NCBI RefSeq assembly: GCF_021603585.1
Contig: NZ_BQHI01000018.1
Coordinates: 45,488-109,487 of the forward strand
Reading direction: 5' to 3'
Origin: Pseudomonas sputi
GTDB lineage: Bacteria > Pseudomonadota > Gammaproteobacteria > Pseudomonadales > Pseudomonadaceae
DNA: 64,000 nucleotides
Every line of letters starts with the position of its first letter. Positions within the stretch are counted from its first letter, which is position 1. Position numbers and translations under genes: made by a program. A model generated the notes under the pieces. The model was not told where the DNA came from, made no database searches, and saw only the letters and a list, made by a program, of their open reading frames with translations. Of this stretch, positions 8,401 through 16,423 are shown in pieces.

Positions 8401-10090
8401 GTTTGTTGCGCAACTCGCGTTCGAGTTGGCCGACGAGGTAGAGCGCGAGTGCCAAGTTGAGACCATCGAGTTTTATCTCATACTGTGACGCGCTTCCTTT
8501 CACCGAGGAGAAGAACCGGCTCGATGCAACAGCTTCGAGTTGGGCTTCTTGGACGGCATCGAACAGCCTAAGGTCATCCGTATTCTGCGCATTCGCTCGA
8601 GCCAATACCTTAGCTGCGAGGTCTTTCAAAAGGTCAGCGAATGCGGGCGCCGAAACTGTAGCCGCCCCATGCTGCTCCATTCTGCGCATATGCTCAAAGA
8701 GCAGTCGCCCGACGCTTAGCTCATCCAAAAGCTCGATGGCCTTGGCTTCTATCAGCTCAATAGCGATACCAAGAAGTCGAGGATTCCGAACGGATTCGAG
8801 AACCTCAATCCTGGTGTTGGAGAAGTCGATGCCGCGACTGCCCAATATCTGTTTCACGTCATTTATGGACCACTCGGCCAGCGTGATCGTCCTTACTGCA
8901 CAAAATAGCGTTTTTTTGAGATGCGCCCAGTGCTGCGTACGGGTGGTGACCACCAGGCAGCCGCCCAGCTCCTTCAAGCGTAGCGCGGCGCGATCGAGCC
9001 AGCGCCCCCAGTTCGATTTGAGCGGTTGGTTGAGCCCGTCCGCTATGAGAGTTACGCGGACGGAGCTTGCTGGAATGTTCGTGCGCCAATCTTTGAAGCG
9101 GCGCCGCCAGCGCGCGATCACTTGCGGCGTAACATTTCCATCTGTCTGATAGATCAGTTTGCGAATTAGAAAGTCATCGAAGTCTTCTGCATCATCTCCG
9201 GTCAAATCGTCGGCAGGACACAGGACGAGAAGTGATTTGGGATTGGACAGATTCCAGCTCTGGACAGCCAGCCAGGATTTTCCGACTCCCTCTTCGCCGA
9301 CAATTGCGTAGATTTCGCTTTCTGGAGCTCCGGAGAATGCCTTTGTAAGAAGCGCACGCTCAGGTCGGTCGAGTGCCGAAGGGCCGGACGGATCAAATGG
9401 AGAGAGTGGTTGGCCGAGTTCGGCGCGCGCCTGCACTTTGTCTGTGAACAACCGGCCCAGCCATTCTTGGTTGAGCGTCTTGGCGTGGCCCAACCCAACG
9501 TCTGTGGCGAGTGATTTTCTGAGCGCACTCAGCCTTGAGGGATAATCACCGTGTTTTTCAAAGTGATCGATTGCTTTGATAGCGGGTGCGATAAGGCCCG
9601 ATCCAAGCTTTCCGGTGAGTCCTTGTTCGATAATTGCTTTGGATTTTGAACCTGCCGCAACAGTGGCGACGAGCAGCGCCCCTAGATCGTTATTTGACCA
9701 GTCCAATACCGTGAAGCCGAAGCCGTTCTTGGCCGAAAACTTACGCCCGTCTTCGACTGTTTGGGATGCCACCTCGCATGTTGCTCCGAGTATCCAAAGA
9801 TCCACCAAGCCGGTGTCGTCGTTCGCAACGTCGAAAAGCTTTGTCGAAATATCGTTCTTCGAAAGGCCTTCTTTGTAGCGTTTGCCCTCGAAATATGTAG
9901 CCCCGCCATCGAACGCCGAATCGCCGTCTCGTCCTCGCTGCGTACCTGACTTTGCAAGACGGAAAGATTGTCCTGTGATTTCACCTAGTACGACTCCGAG
10001 TAACCCTTCAAATCCTTCTGGGCCTGAAGGGTCGAGGGCTAAAAGGGCGTCCTGTAGAGCCTTCGCGTGCATTTTATCTGCTGTGTTCAT
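5495..10090 (-). CDS. STAND-type NTPase with N-terminal PD-(D/E)XK-like nuclease (Avs-like defence protein)
   Basis: This is a 1531-residue cytosolic protein from ATG 10090. Residues about 25-125 hold a restriction-like fold, with two Asp near 55-57 followed by YFEGKRY (Glu68, Lys70), the D...ExK pattern of PD-(D/E)XK/Mrr nucleases. Next comes a P-loop ATPase with Walker A GEEGVGKS (about 265-272), Walker B LIADG (about 348-352) and TTRTQHW beyond it. The remaining 1000 residues look like helical repeats without recognisable motifs, as in sensor arms of STAND proteins. The layout matches Avs-type anti-phage proteins, which bind a phage protein, oligomerise and cleave DNA. I could not test this by alignment, so Avs membership is inference. 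An in-frame TTG at 10111 would add seven residues. It lies beside a Dsr1-like sirtuin. Confidence 0.75.
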   Translation of the reverse strand: MNTADKMHAKALQDALLALDPSGPEGFEGLLGVVLGEITGQSFRLAKSGTQRGRDGDSAFDGGATYFEGKRYKEGLSKNDISTKLFDVANDDTGLVDLWILGATCEVASQTVEDGRKFSAKNGFGFTVLDWSNNDLGALLVATVAAGSKSKAIIEQGLTGKLGSGLIAPAIKAIDHFEKHGDYPSRLSALRKSLATDVGLGHAKTLNQEWLGRLFTDKVQARAELGQPLSPFDPSGPSALDRPERALLTKAFSGAPESEIYAIVGEEGVGKSWLAVQSWNLSNPKSLLVLCPADDLTGDDAEDFDDFLIRKLIYQTDGNVTPQVIARWRRRFKDWRTNIPASSVRVTLIADGLNQPLKSNWGRWLDRAALRLKELGGCLVVTTRTQHWAHLKKTLFCAVRTITLAEWSINDVKQILGSRGIDFSNTRIEVLESVRNPRLLGIAIELIEAKAIELLDELSVGRLLFEHMRRMEQHGAATVSAPAFADLLKDLAAKVLARANAQNTDDLRLFDAVQEAQLEAVASSRFFSSVKGSASQYEIKLDGLNLALALYLVGQLERELRNKRDPREKLATILEPISALDETAKVILLATQIACLEDETSPEIRSALIENFVSLQNLPNSQADAFAVLAKSAPLAFLQAAENVYLSQEYIASKEWLLYALLNRRDEPGIWQHILQSTKRWLSFYSLVPERGMHRTSGHGSVTQADEERNRVLAKIQERQAALTEVERSFITSNLVIAPHPRFDGISRFALYLLAGMPLEEIATYLVRWRFSAALNLSTSVPYAEFEQVLHYNRVDWQETRLAILKGLEALPAEHTSSVGTWTRVGILYGTGDVGDAKEGARIRGELTRDQERFEGWSIKEKYSAVDPCNPNTVEPENVIATAKNYRQIDPEKIAMSRGMAQEDHYFRGARACVARFVPDDAIHTHRALASEVLGRSGHARLQGVLMLLRHSAALTKDLAQRFLSASVASTASHKDGQDERDEFLTAQFSAIIALPHFTADEQLDAIAKMQGETLLLELLSCVRSATPEKVERVLEGVLQSGNEHAQTAVLASIHYSGSPLTPQAAGIVKGFIRSPLKKLRHEALALAASSGDTSLLQEVIDSGWSAEKPNKRDNSFEEWHGSTAILKALEAGLIETESALDRMNVSHYGFAAETLHAEQDDAIAARIEAALVKALDYEGDVELPEIETGAPTVSDLAPPLVSLTERAPSENDFTSQMNRLSETEEQFDERQRRMNNAYEHFAGELTAVEADLILSDLTFDGIKSIIGQDADRDQRWLQMLVATSDRKLRHLHHVALQVAVALGASGNPLVPEFITRILALDPTIRRVTGAAKIPVETIVLWSNSASPAMVDICKKRLRTPQSDSDIAREVIAAHLCGKVAILQTYIDELLATDRPYETALALMIAGFCDDSVHAEAVLSRFDGTEGFIGNAHSTARDSYARNLWAKTWYAKMLNAQRQEDFWSASILFMKIVDGRFDIWSEASIAPTAIFTAFMPTISREISNRAIKVQKKRQEKLFGEKAPSSVMLSFE

Positions 10091-10307
10091 GCTGGAATGA
10101 CAGTTCCACAAGTATTGCAGCCAATGGGAGTTAGGGAGGCGTAGCTTTGTCAGGGGTGAACGTTTTACTTCACCTCTTGGCTAGGTTCGGAAGAGTGAAG
10201 GTGTCGGTTGCAGAACGACAACTTTCCGGACCTCCCGTTTTTAAAAGCAACGAATGTCTCCAACTGGTCGATTTCTACCTGTCGCCATCGCCAGCTTTGG
10301 GTCGATT

Positions 10308-10366
10308 GTAGTTGGTCGCGAAAGGCAGGAACCAGCCAAAAGCAGCCTTTCACAAACGACCGCTAC
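10308..10366. repeat. Long imperfect palindrome between the two defence genes
   Basis: Three stem blocks are nested: GTAG/CTAC (10308-10311 with 10363-10366), GGTCG/CGACC (10314-10318 with 10357-10361) and GAAAGGC/GCCTTTC (10320-10326 with 10345-10351). They enclose an 18-base loop with CCAAAAGCAG. The element lies just past the sirtuin stop codon. The same kind of text (GGCC...AAGCAGAC) follows the repeat at 5339, so the STAND gene is bracketed by related palindromes. Confidence 0.5.
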
Positions 10367-10372
10367 TGGTTG

Positions 10373-13300
10373 TCATCCGCGCCCATGCATACGTAGATAA
10401 TTCAGCAATTGCTCGTGGCGTGGATCCTCCTCCAGCGCTGGCGCAGTGGTACGGATAGCTTCTAGGCAGTTGGAAAGATCGGTGGGTGGCCACTGGGTTT
10501 GTTCACCAATCACGAGGCTCAAAAAATCCAAGGCGTGCTCAGGGAAAATCCTGCAAAGGTCCGCTTTATGAAGCATACGCACTGCGGGGTCTGGATGACC
10601 CAATGGCTGGAGCCACGCACGAAGTATCTCCATAGCCTCAGGGAATGCTCCGCCCGCCGCAACACACAATCGGGACAGGGTTTCGGCAATCACCGGTGTC
10701 ATAACGTCCTGGCCTTTTGGCCAGAGATTATTGATAAAGGGCGCCACCCGGTTCGCCCAGTATTCCGTACGTTGATCGCCCGCTCCTTCCAGAGCATTAA
10801 CCAACGCATTTGCGGCGTACCTCAATCCTTCTGGAGGGAGCGCGCGGACGGCGCCAGCGAGCTCGAAGGACGTGAAGGTATCGCCCGGATCCAGTGCGGC
10901 ATAGGTCAAAAGTGAAGCGTATTGCACGCGATGTTTGCCCAACGCTTCAAAGTGATGAGCGGAATCCAGAAACGAGCGTTTCAACACCTCCATCAGAGGG
11001 CGGTATAGACGGGGTGACCATAAAAATCCCTCCCAAGCCGCGCGAGCTTCATGCTCGGAGAGCTGCCATTCAAAGTGAGACAGCAAGTGTTCCGAGGCCC
11101 AGTCAGGATCAACCCGGAACAATGCAATAACATGGGCCGCGAGCAAGACTCGCCCGTTCCGATATTTTTCAATACTGCCATCGCAGAGTTCGGTAAACGT
11201 GGGCTTAAGTTCGACAGGCAAGCCTTTACCGTCCTCCAGTGACTGCCGGTACCACCATTGGAGTAGCGCCTCAGTGACGTGTCCCACGGGATGATTGATG
11301 GCGCGTCCAACGGGGTCGTCCGTCTCACTACCGTCGCGGCTGTGCAGTTCCAAGACGCGATGCGCGAGCGTGAAAAACTCCTCCTCGTGCCCAACGAAGG
11401 TTTTAGCGATGGTTCTCAGCCAGGAGCTCACTCCCTGAATTAAAGGCTCCATGGCCTCATCCGGCGCCCCAGCCAATACGGGTGCCATATAACGCCAAGC
11501 GCGTGAGACGTGCTTGCCCTCAGACCATGCCTGCAGCGCCTCGCGCCAGCGGCTTGCCGGCCAAAAATCCTCTTGCGCCAGGCCCCATAGAGCGCAGGCC
11601 GTAGTTGCAAAGTTGTCGCGGCAACGCTCCCTCCAGTCATCCTGCTGGAAGTAATCGGCGTTTGGATGCTGCTTTAACCATTGGATCAGTTCACCGCGTC
11701 GGCGAGGTGTGGCAGTGAATTTTCGCCAATCATCGTCGCTTCCGCTCCAGTATGGAAACTCATCGCTTTGATCTTGTGGCAAAGCCCACTCCGGGTACTG
11801 CCGGCTGAGTGCATCCAGTCGTCCCTGTGCAACCGTATTCAGCGTGGCCCCGGCGCCGGCGACCTTAGCCAGCCGTTGCCATACCTCCCTATCCACAACA
11901 CGTGCCAGCCGCTCGGGATCGGCGCCGACATCGAACATTGTGGGAGACGGGCCGGCAAGAATGGCTTGTTCGAGCGCCTGGACCATCTCAGGATCGCCCT
12001 TCTCCGCTAGGTCAACGAGCAAGCGGGTGGATTCACGCTCAGTCTCCAACGACCAAAGCCACCAATGATCATCCGCTAACAGCCAGTCAAGAGCGCGACG
12101 ACTGCCTATGACATCCCCTTTCGTTGCAGCAAAAAATGCCAGGCGCTTGAAAAGAGGATATGGGATGGTCCACCAGAGCTCCGCCTCGAGGGCTGCGCGC
12201 TCAGGAGAAACCGCAGCCGTGGCCAGCCACGCATCCCGCGTCAGCTCAATGAGCGCTGTCCAGTCGTTGTAGTCGTTGTTCTGTGGATGCACATCGATAG
12301 ATGGCTGCTGCGTGTACGAGTTGTCACGCCGATCATCAGCGCCCCCCAACTCCCGCGTCAGGTCGAGCGCGTCTCGCAACAAACCCGTGAAGTCAGTTAG
12401 CAGACTAGGAAGTGCTACATTCCAGCGTTCGTTACCGGAAAGATCCTTCAGGTTGGAATGGACGTCATCCGCCGTGAGGACGATCTCCCATTCAACCAAA
12501 TCCTTCAGTCGTTGTTGCTCTTGACCATCCTCGGCGGAGGAGCCGTACGGCGCACGGATCGAAACACGTGGCGACAGTAACTCCCTGAACTCCAGACGCA
12601 GGGACGACGTTAGGCCATCACGATTGAATCGGTTTCGCCAACGGTAAAAATCGAGTGCCTGCGGCCCCACTTTGACGCGTCCGCCGAGCAGCAGCCTCCA
12701 TAGCGTACGCATCAGAGGCCCGGGTACGGCATTGGGGGCACCGGCTCGTATCTGAGCCAACTCATCAGATTTACCGTCAAGCTCAAGTGCGACCAGCCGT
12801 TCTAAGGTGTGCTCAATACACGAGGCAAAATTGACGTGTAAACGGCCGCCCCAACTGATCAGCCAAAGTAACAACGCGGGATCATCCAGGTGGCGAGTCA
12901 GCCACCGAGCCAAATGCCCCATCACCGCATCCCACTGACTGCTGACGCCGTCGCTTTCTACAACGCACATGACGGGGGCCAGCGGGTAAGGCAAGGGCCT
13001 ACGCATCAAGCTGAAGGCAAGCTTTTTATCCAAGCGAGTATTTGGAGGGACACCATACCGGGCAAGGTCGATATGGCCGAAGCGAGCCTCACTCAACGGC
13101 GTTAGCCAATCAAGCGTAGGCACCGGCTCCAGATCGGCGAAGCGCTTGGCTGGAAGACCGTGTCGGTCACTCAACGCCCAAAGCAAACGGCTAACGAAAT
13201 CGTCCTCCTTGGTGCTTGCCAGCGGGCGAGCAATCGCGCTTTCAACGACGATGCGTTCCTTGCCGCGCACACCGTCGCGGTAGGTTGCCGACCATGCCTG

Positions 13301-14146
13301 CAGCGTCTTGTGAAGGTACGTATGACGGCGGTGTTCCTTGTAGAGAATCGGTGTGACGTTCTTGGCCTCCCACTCGTTGGCGCGATCCTCTTCCTCGCCT
13401 CGAGAGTAACTGCCGAACGCGAACATTTCCGGAGACGATTCCCCCAGCAGGCGGTCGGCGGCAAGAGCGTCCATCATGTAGCGCAAAACTGGGTCGGCGA
13501 TGCTATATCCAACAAAACAGACGGTGTAATTGCGGAACATCTCACTGACGAATCCCGCAGCCCATCGCTCAGTGAGGTACGCCAGGCCGAAATCACCGCT
13601 GGAAATCACCAAGTGATCCAGTTCACTTGCTGTGGGCGCTTCGCTCAGTAGGCCATGAAGATACACCAAACCGTTCCAACGATTTTTTGGCACTGGTAAC
13701 AGGGGGGCTTGGAAGACGTGGACCGGAAATGACGCCGCCGGCTTCGCCTCTTCAAACAAACGGTCGAAGTTGGTAGTGATCAACCGAGTGCGCCCATCAC
13801 GAGTCCTGCCCAGGTTCAACAAGGCCTTGTGGGTTGCGGTTGCCTTGGGCGAGCTCAGGTCTGGCGTGAGAATGCTCGCCATAGTTCGCCGAACTCTCTC
13901 ACGCCCTACAACAGCCTCCAGCAGTCCTACGGCAGTGTCGTATTGCTTGGACTTGATTGCCAGCTTTTGAACCCCGCTCGCATTGGGCTCAAGGCGCCGA
14001 TACAGCTCCTCCACAAGGCCGCGGAACCCTGGCAGGCGTGCAGGGTAGGAGATCCCTGCCCCGCAGAAAAACACCACGCGCCCCTCCTCGTGTGCCTGCA
14101 GCAAACGCTCGGGAATGTAGGGGCCATTTTGGACGAATTGCGGCAT
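10373..14146 (-). CDS. dsr1: Dsr1-like anti-phage defence-associated sirtuin
   Basis: The 1257-residue protein has an N-terminal SIR2 domain (about residues 20-270): FFCGAGISYPARLPGF (27-42), TTNFDRLFE with Asn126, YLHG with His164, and FVGYSIADPVLRYMM (211-225). Asn and His at these places are the NADase residues of defence sirtuins. The other 950 residues are mainly helical and rich in Trp, without a motif I know. This size and order match defence-associated sirtuins (Dsr1), which deplete NAD+ once a phage is sensed and so abort infection. Assignment to Dsr1 rather than another large SIR2 family is from memory of length and N-terminal motif. GAGGT stands eight bases before ATG 14146. The stop of a small upstream ORF directly abuts this ATG. 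Confidence 0.8.
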   Translation of the reverse strand: MPQFVQNGPYIPERLLQAHEEGRVVFFCGAGISYPARLPGFRGLVEELYRRLEPNASGVQKLAIKSKQYDTAVGLLEAVVGRERVRRTMASILTPDLSSPKATATHKALLNLGRTRDGRTRLITTNFDRLFEEAKPAASFPVHVFQAPLLPVPKNRWNGLVYLHGLLSEAPTASELDHLVISSGDFGLAYLTERWAAGFVSEMFRNYTVCFVGYSIADPVLRYMMDALAADRLLGESSPEMFAFGSYSRGEEEDRANEWEAKNVTPILYKEHRRHTYLHKTLQAWSATYRDGVRGKERIVVESAIARPLASTKEDDFVSRLLWALSDRHGLPAKRFADLEPVPTLDWLTPLSEARFGHIDLARYGVPPNTRLDKKLAFSLMRRPLPYPLAPVMCVVESDGVSSQWDAVMGHLARWLTRHLDDPALLLWLISWGGRLHVNFASCIEHTLERLVALELDGKSDELAQIRAGAPNAVPGPLMRTLWRLLLGGRVKVGPQALDFYRWRNRFNRDGLTSSLRLEFRELLSPRVSIRAPYGSSAEDGQEQQRLKDLVEWEIVLTADDVHSNLKDLSGNERWNVALPSLLTDFTGLLRDALDLTRELGGADDRRDNSYTQQPSIDVHPQNNDYNDWTALIELTRDAWLATAAVSPERAALEAELWWTIPYPLFKRLAFFAATKGDVIGSRRALDWLLADDHWWLWSLETERESTRLLVDLAEKGDPEMVQALEQAILAGPSPTMFDVGADPERLARVVDREVWQRLAKVAGAGATLNTVAQGRLDALSRQYPEWALPQDQSDEFPYWSGSDDDWRKFTATPRRRGELIQWLKQHPNADYFQQDDWRERCRDNFATTACALWGLAQEDFWPASRWREALQAWSEGKHVSRAWRYMAPVLAGAPDEAMEPLIQGVSSWLRTIAKTFVGHEEEFFTLAHRVLELHSRDGSETDDPVGRAINHPVGHVTEALLQWWYRQSLEDGKGLPVELKPTFTELCDGSIEKYRNGRVLLAAHVIALFRVDPDWASEHLLSHFEWQLSEHEARAAWEGFLWSPRLYRPLMEVLKRSFLDSAHHFEALGKHRVQYASLLTYAALDPGDTFTSFELAGAVRALPPEGLRYAANALVNALEGAGDQRTEYWANRVAPFINNLWPKGQDVMTPVIAETLSRLCVAAGGAFPEAMEILRAWLQPLGHPDPAVRMLHKADLCRIFPEHALDFLSLVIGEQTQWPPTDLSNCLEAIRTTAPALEEDPRHEQLLNYLRMHGRG

Positions 14147-14335
14147 TCAGCGAACCTCGTAAATCATCCGCACCCGACCAACTGGCAGCCGCTGGCTGCG
14201 GGGCTCAGTGATGGGGGGGTGCGTAACCATAAGAGAGACACCATCGCCGGGCGGGTGGTCGAGGGTGTTTTGGTTGGCCGTCAATGCCACGGGAGCTGCC
14301 CCTGCATCGGGCTGTACGATCTGTCCATCTCGCAT
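14147..14335 (-). CDS. Small protein encoded directly upstream of the Dsr1-like gene
   Basis: I do not recognise this 62-residue protein. It starts at an ATG preceded by GGGAG at a six-base distance. Its TGA stop is immediately followed by the ATG of the sirtuin gene, so the two should be translated together. The sequence is Pro-rich in the middle (HPPGDGVSLMVTHPPITEP) and ends with a strand-like VGRVRMIYEVR. There is no signal peptide, membrane helix or Cys. Such placement suggests a partner, antidote or regulator of the sirtuin, which is inference from context alone. It could also be a leader ORF that only sets translation. Confidence 0.6.
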   Translation of the reverse strand: MRDGQIVQPDAGAAPVALTANQNTLDHPPGDGVSLMVTHPPITEPRSQRLPVGRVRMIYEVR

Positions 14336-14583
14336 AGGCGCTCCCTAGTATTTTTGGACAACATAAACGACTAATGCAGCAGTCTGGCACAACGGCCGGC
14401 GGCACGCGCAGTCGACATAGGCTGTTACGGTCCGAGCACATCTGTTCCGTGGTTACTACTTCGCGGAAGACTCTTTCGTGAGAGCCCATCGGCCATCGAC
14501 GTCTGTTATTGGCCGAAAGCAGTCACCCACAAGCGCTGTCACCCCTCCCAAACCGCCCCACCGAAAACAACGAAAGATCCAGT

Positions 14584-15702
14584 TCACTCCCCCCCCCGCA
14601 AACACCACTGCGCAAACGCCTCCCCCAGCGCCGCCGAGTGTTTGAACCCATGCCCGGAGCATGCCGACACCACCAACGTGTGCTGCAACCGTGGATGCTC
14701 ATCAATGATGAAATGCCGATCCGGCGTGACGGTGTAGGCGCAGACCGCTGACTTCGCCACCCGATCCGTCAGCCCGGCAATGCGCCCCTGCACCTGCTGC
14801 TCGTACATCTGGCGTTCTTCCTCGGCCGAGATTGTGCGATCCAGCGTCTCGGGCGTGGATGTGCTGTGATACTGCGCCGTCGCCACCTTCAAACTGCCCT
14901 CCCCCGGCAAGGCGGGAAAGCCATAGAAATCGTCGTCCGGGCCGTGAGTGAAGATGAACGTGGGTGAGTGGCCGACCAGTTGCGCGTCGGGCTCGGTTTC
15001 GAACCAGAACAGTTTTTGTCGATAGACGCTGAGTAGCCCGTCGAACGGCGCGCCGAGCAAGCCGCCCGCCCAGTTGCCGGCGGTGACCACCAGTTTGTTC
15101 GCCCGCACGGTGCGCTGGTCGGTGGTGACGGTGACGCCCTTTTCGTCCGAGCGGATGTGGGTCACGGTCTCGCCCTTGTAGAGCGTGGCGCCGTGTTGTT
15201 CGGCCAGTCTGAGCTGCACGTCGATGCAGCGTTCGGGCCGTACAAAACCGCCTTCGGGCTCGAAGTAGCCAATGGCGTCGTCGCGCACCTGGGCAAACTG
15301 CGGAAAGCGCTGGCGGATCTGGGCAGCGTCGAGGACTTCGTGTTCGATGCCGTAGGTCTGTGCCAGGGCGATGGTGCGCAGGGTGAAGTCGGTTTCGTCG
15401 GCGGGATCGAAGTCGGGGCGGGAGGTCAGCACCAGTAGGCCGGTCTGTTCGAACAGGGACTCGCCTGACAGCGCTTCCAGTTCGCGCCAGATGCGGTGGG
15501 AGTTGCGCACGATGGGCACGTATTGCGCGCCCTCGCCCACGGACAGCCGGGTGATGCGGGTGTCGCCATGGCTGGAGCCGAATGTGTGCGGCGGATGGTG
15601 GCGGTCGATGCCGACCACGTTGACCCCGGCCTTCGCCAGTTGATACACCGTGGCCGCGCCCATGGCGCCGAGCCCGATGACCAGTGCTTCGCATCGTTCC
15701 AT
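14584..15702 (-). CDS. solA: N-methyl-L-tryptophan oxidase / sarcosine oxidase-type flavoenzyme
   Basis: The 372-residue FAD enzyme of the monomeric sarcosine oxidase family oxidatively demethylates N-methyl amino acids, releasing formaldehyde and hydrogen peroxide. An FAD-binding GLGAMGAATVYQLAKAG is near the start (residues 9-25), followed by SSHGDTRITRLSVGEG, and near the C-terminus SACSGHGFKHSAALGE, which holds the covalent-flavin Cys of this family. Length matches SolA. The start at ATG 15702 puts the dinucleotide motif at the N-terminus as usual, whereas the frame further upstream lacks family features. It stands alone. Confidence 0.85.
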   Translation of the reverse strand: MERCEALVIGLGAMGAATVYQLAKAGVNVVGIDRHHPPHTFGSSHGDTRITRLSVGEGAQYVPIVRNSHRIWRELEALSGESLFEQTGLLVLTSRPDFDPADETDFTLRTIALAQTYGIEHEVLDAAQIRQRFPQFAQVRDDAIGYFEPEGGFVRPERCIDVQLRLAEQHGATLYKGETVTHIRSDEKGVTVTTDQRTVRANKLVVTAGNWAGGLLGAPFDGLLSVYRQKLFWFETEPDAQLVGHSPTFIFTHGPDDDFYGFPALPGEGSLKVATAQYHSTSTPETLDRTISAEEERQMYEQQVQGRIAGLTDRVAKSAVCAYTVTPDRHFIIDEHPRLQHTLVVSACSGHGFKHSAALGEAFAQWCLRGGE

Positions 15703-15845
15703 GATTGATTTCCGCTCAGGCAAAAGAGCCACAGTGAAGCGGATCAGGCGATGGAAAACAATCCGCTGAAAGCCGCGCTCTGGCAAAAATGCGGGAAGCG
15801 AGCTGATGGGCGTCCCACTTACTGTCAATCAGCCGTCTGTCGGTG

Positions 15846-16091
15846 CTAGCTGTAGTCAAACGAAATTTGATAGTCGTTTGTACTCAGAGCGATCTGATGT
15901 TGAAAGTACGGCTGAATGGTCGCGACCCACTTCTCGACGACGTTGAAGCTGCCATTATTGATGTTGCCCTCCACTGGAATGCCTAAGGCATTCAATACTG
16001 ACTCATCATCCCCCAGATCTTTTGACGTCTCCTCGCCCTGGAATTCCAGGGTTGCTGTGTCGTACCACTCCAGTCTCAGCTCCAGTCCCAT
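15846..16091 (-). CDS. Colicin E3-type rRNase immunity protein
   Basis: This 81-residue acidic protein matches the colicin E3/cloacin immunity family closely from memory: LRLEWYDTATLEFQGEE, SKDLGDDESVLNALGIP, NNGSFNVVEKWV and LQPYF-like IQPYFQHQIALS. Such proteins bind and block the C-terminal 16S-rRNA-cleaving domain of the cognate bacteriocin. It is the last gene of a three-gene leftward module after the toxin and a second small gene, with a 70-base gap. GAGA eight bases ahead of ATG 16091 decides the start, and upstream in-frame starts give no family similarity. Confidence 0.88.
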   Translation of the reverse strand: MGLELRLEWYDTATLEFQGEETSKDLGDDESVLNALGIPVEGNINNGSFNVVEKWVATIQPYFQHQIALSTNDYQISFDYS

Positions 16092-16161
16092 CTTTTTCTC
16101 ACAAATATCTTTTTTGACGAAAAAAGGGACGGTGGCCCCGTCCCCTTTGCTCTCCGCAGTA

Positions 16162-16413
16162 TCAGTACTTCGCACAGGTGCCCATGAAATACTCCAGACC
16201 GCTCGGGAAGCTGACATTCAGCAGGGCTCCCAGTGCCGCTACCTGATCCTCGCGCAGTAACAACTCACCTGGTTCCAGTTCACTCAGGGGCTTGGATTCA
16301 ATGAGTTGCGCAACTTTTTCATTCATTTCGCTACCGTCGATATCCAACTCGAATTGCAGCGTGTCGTCTTGGACGTCATCGGGATAAAAGCCGGTTATTG
16401 AAAGGAAGAGCAT
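16162..16413 (-). CDS. Second candidate immunity protein (pyocin S6-immunity-like)
   Basis: The 83-residue acidic protein starts MLFLSITGFYPDDVQDD, with AAGGA six bases before the ATG, ten bases after the toxin stop codon. The pattern FYPDDV-DD-L-FELDI, then REDQVAALGALL and a C-terminal LEYFMG resembles proteins annotated as pyocin S6 family immunity proteins. That link rests on memory and is moderate. Direct position after the toxin makes it the expected immunity gene by convention, yet an E3-type immunity gene follows. One may protect against a different toxin or be an orphan immunity gene. Confidence 0.6.
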   Translation of the reverse strand: MLFLSITGFYPDDVQDDTLQFELDIDGSEMNEKVAQLIESKPLSELEPGELLLREDQVAALGALLNVSFPSGLEYFMGTCAKY

Positions 16414-16423
16414 GGTTTCATCC

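Noticed and set aside
7882-9149. Rightward frames of up to 230 codons opposite the STAND gene
   Set aside because: Low-complexity Ser/Arg-rich shadows without a ribosome site.
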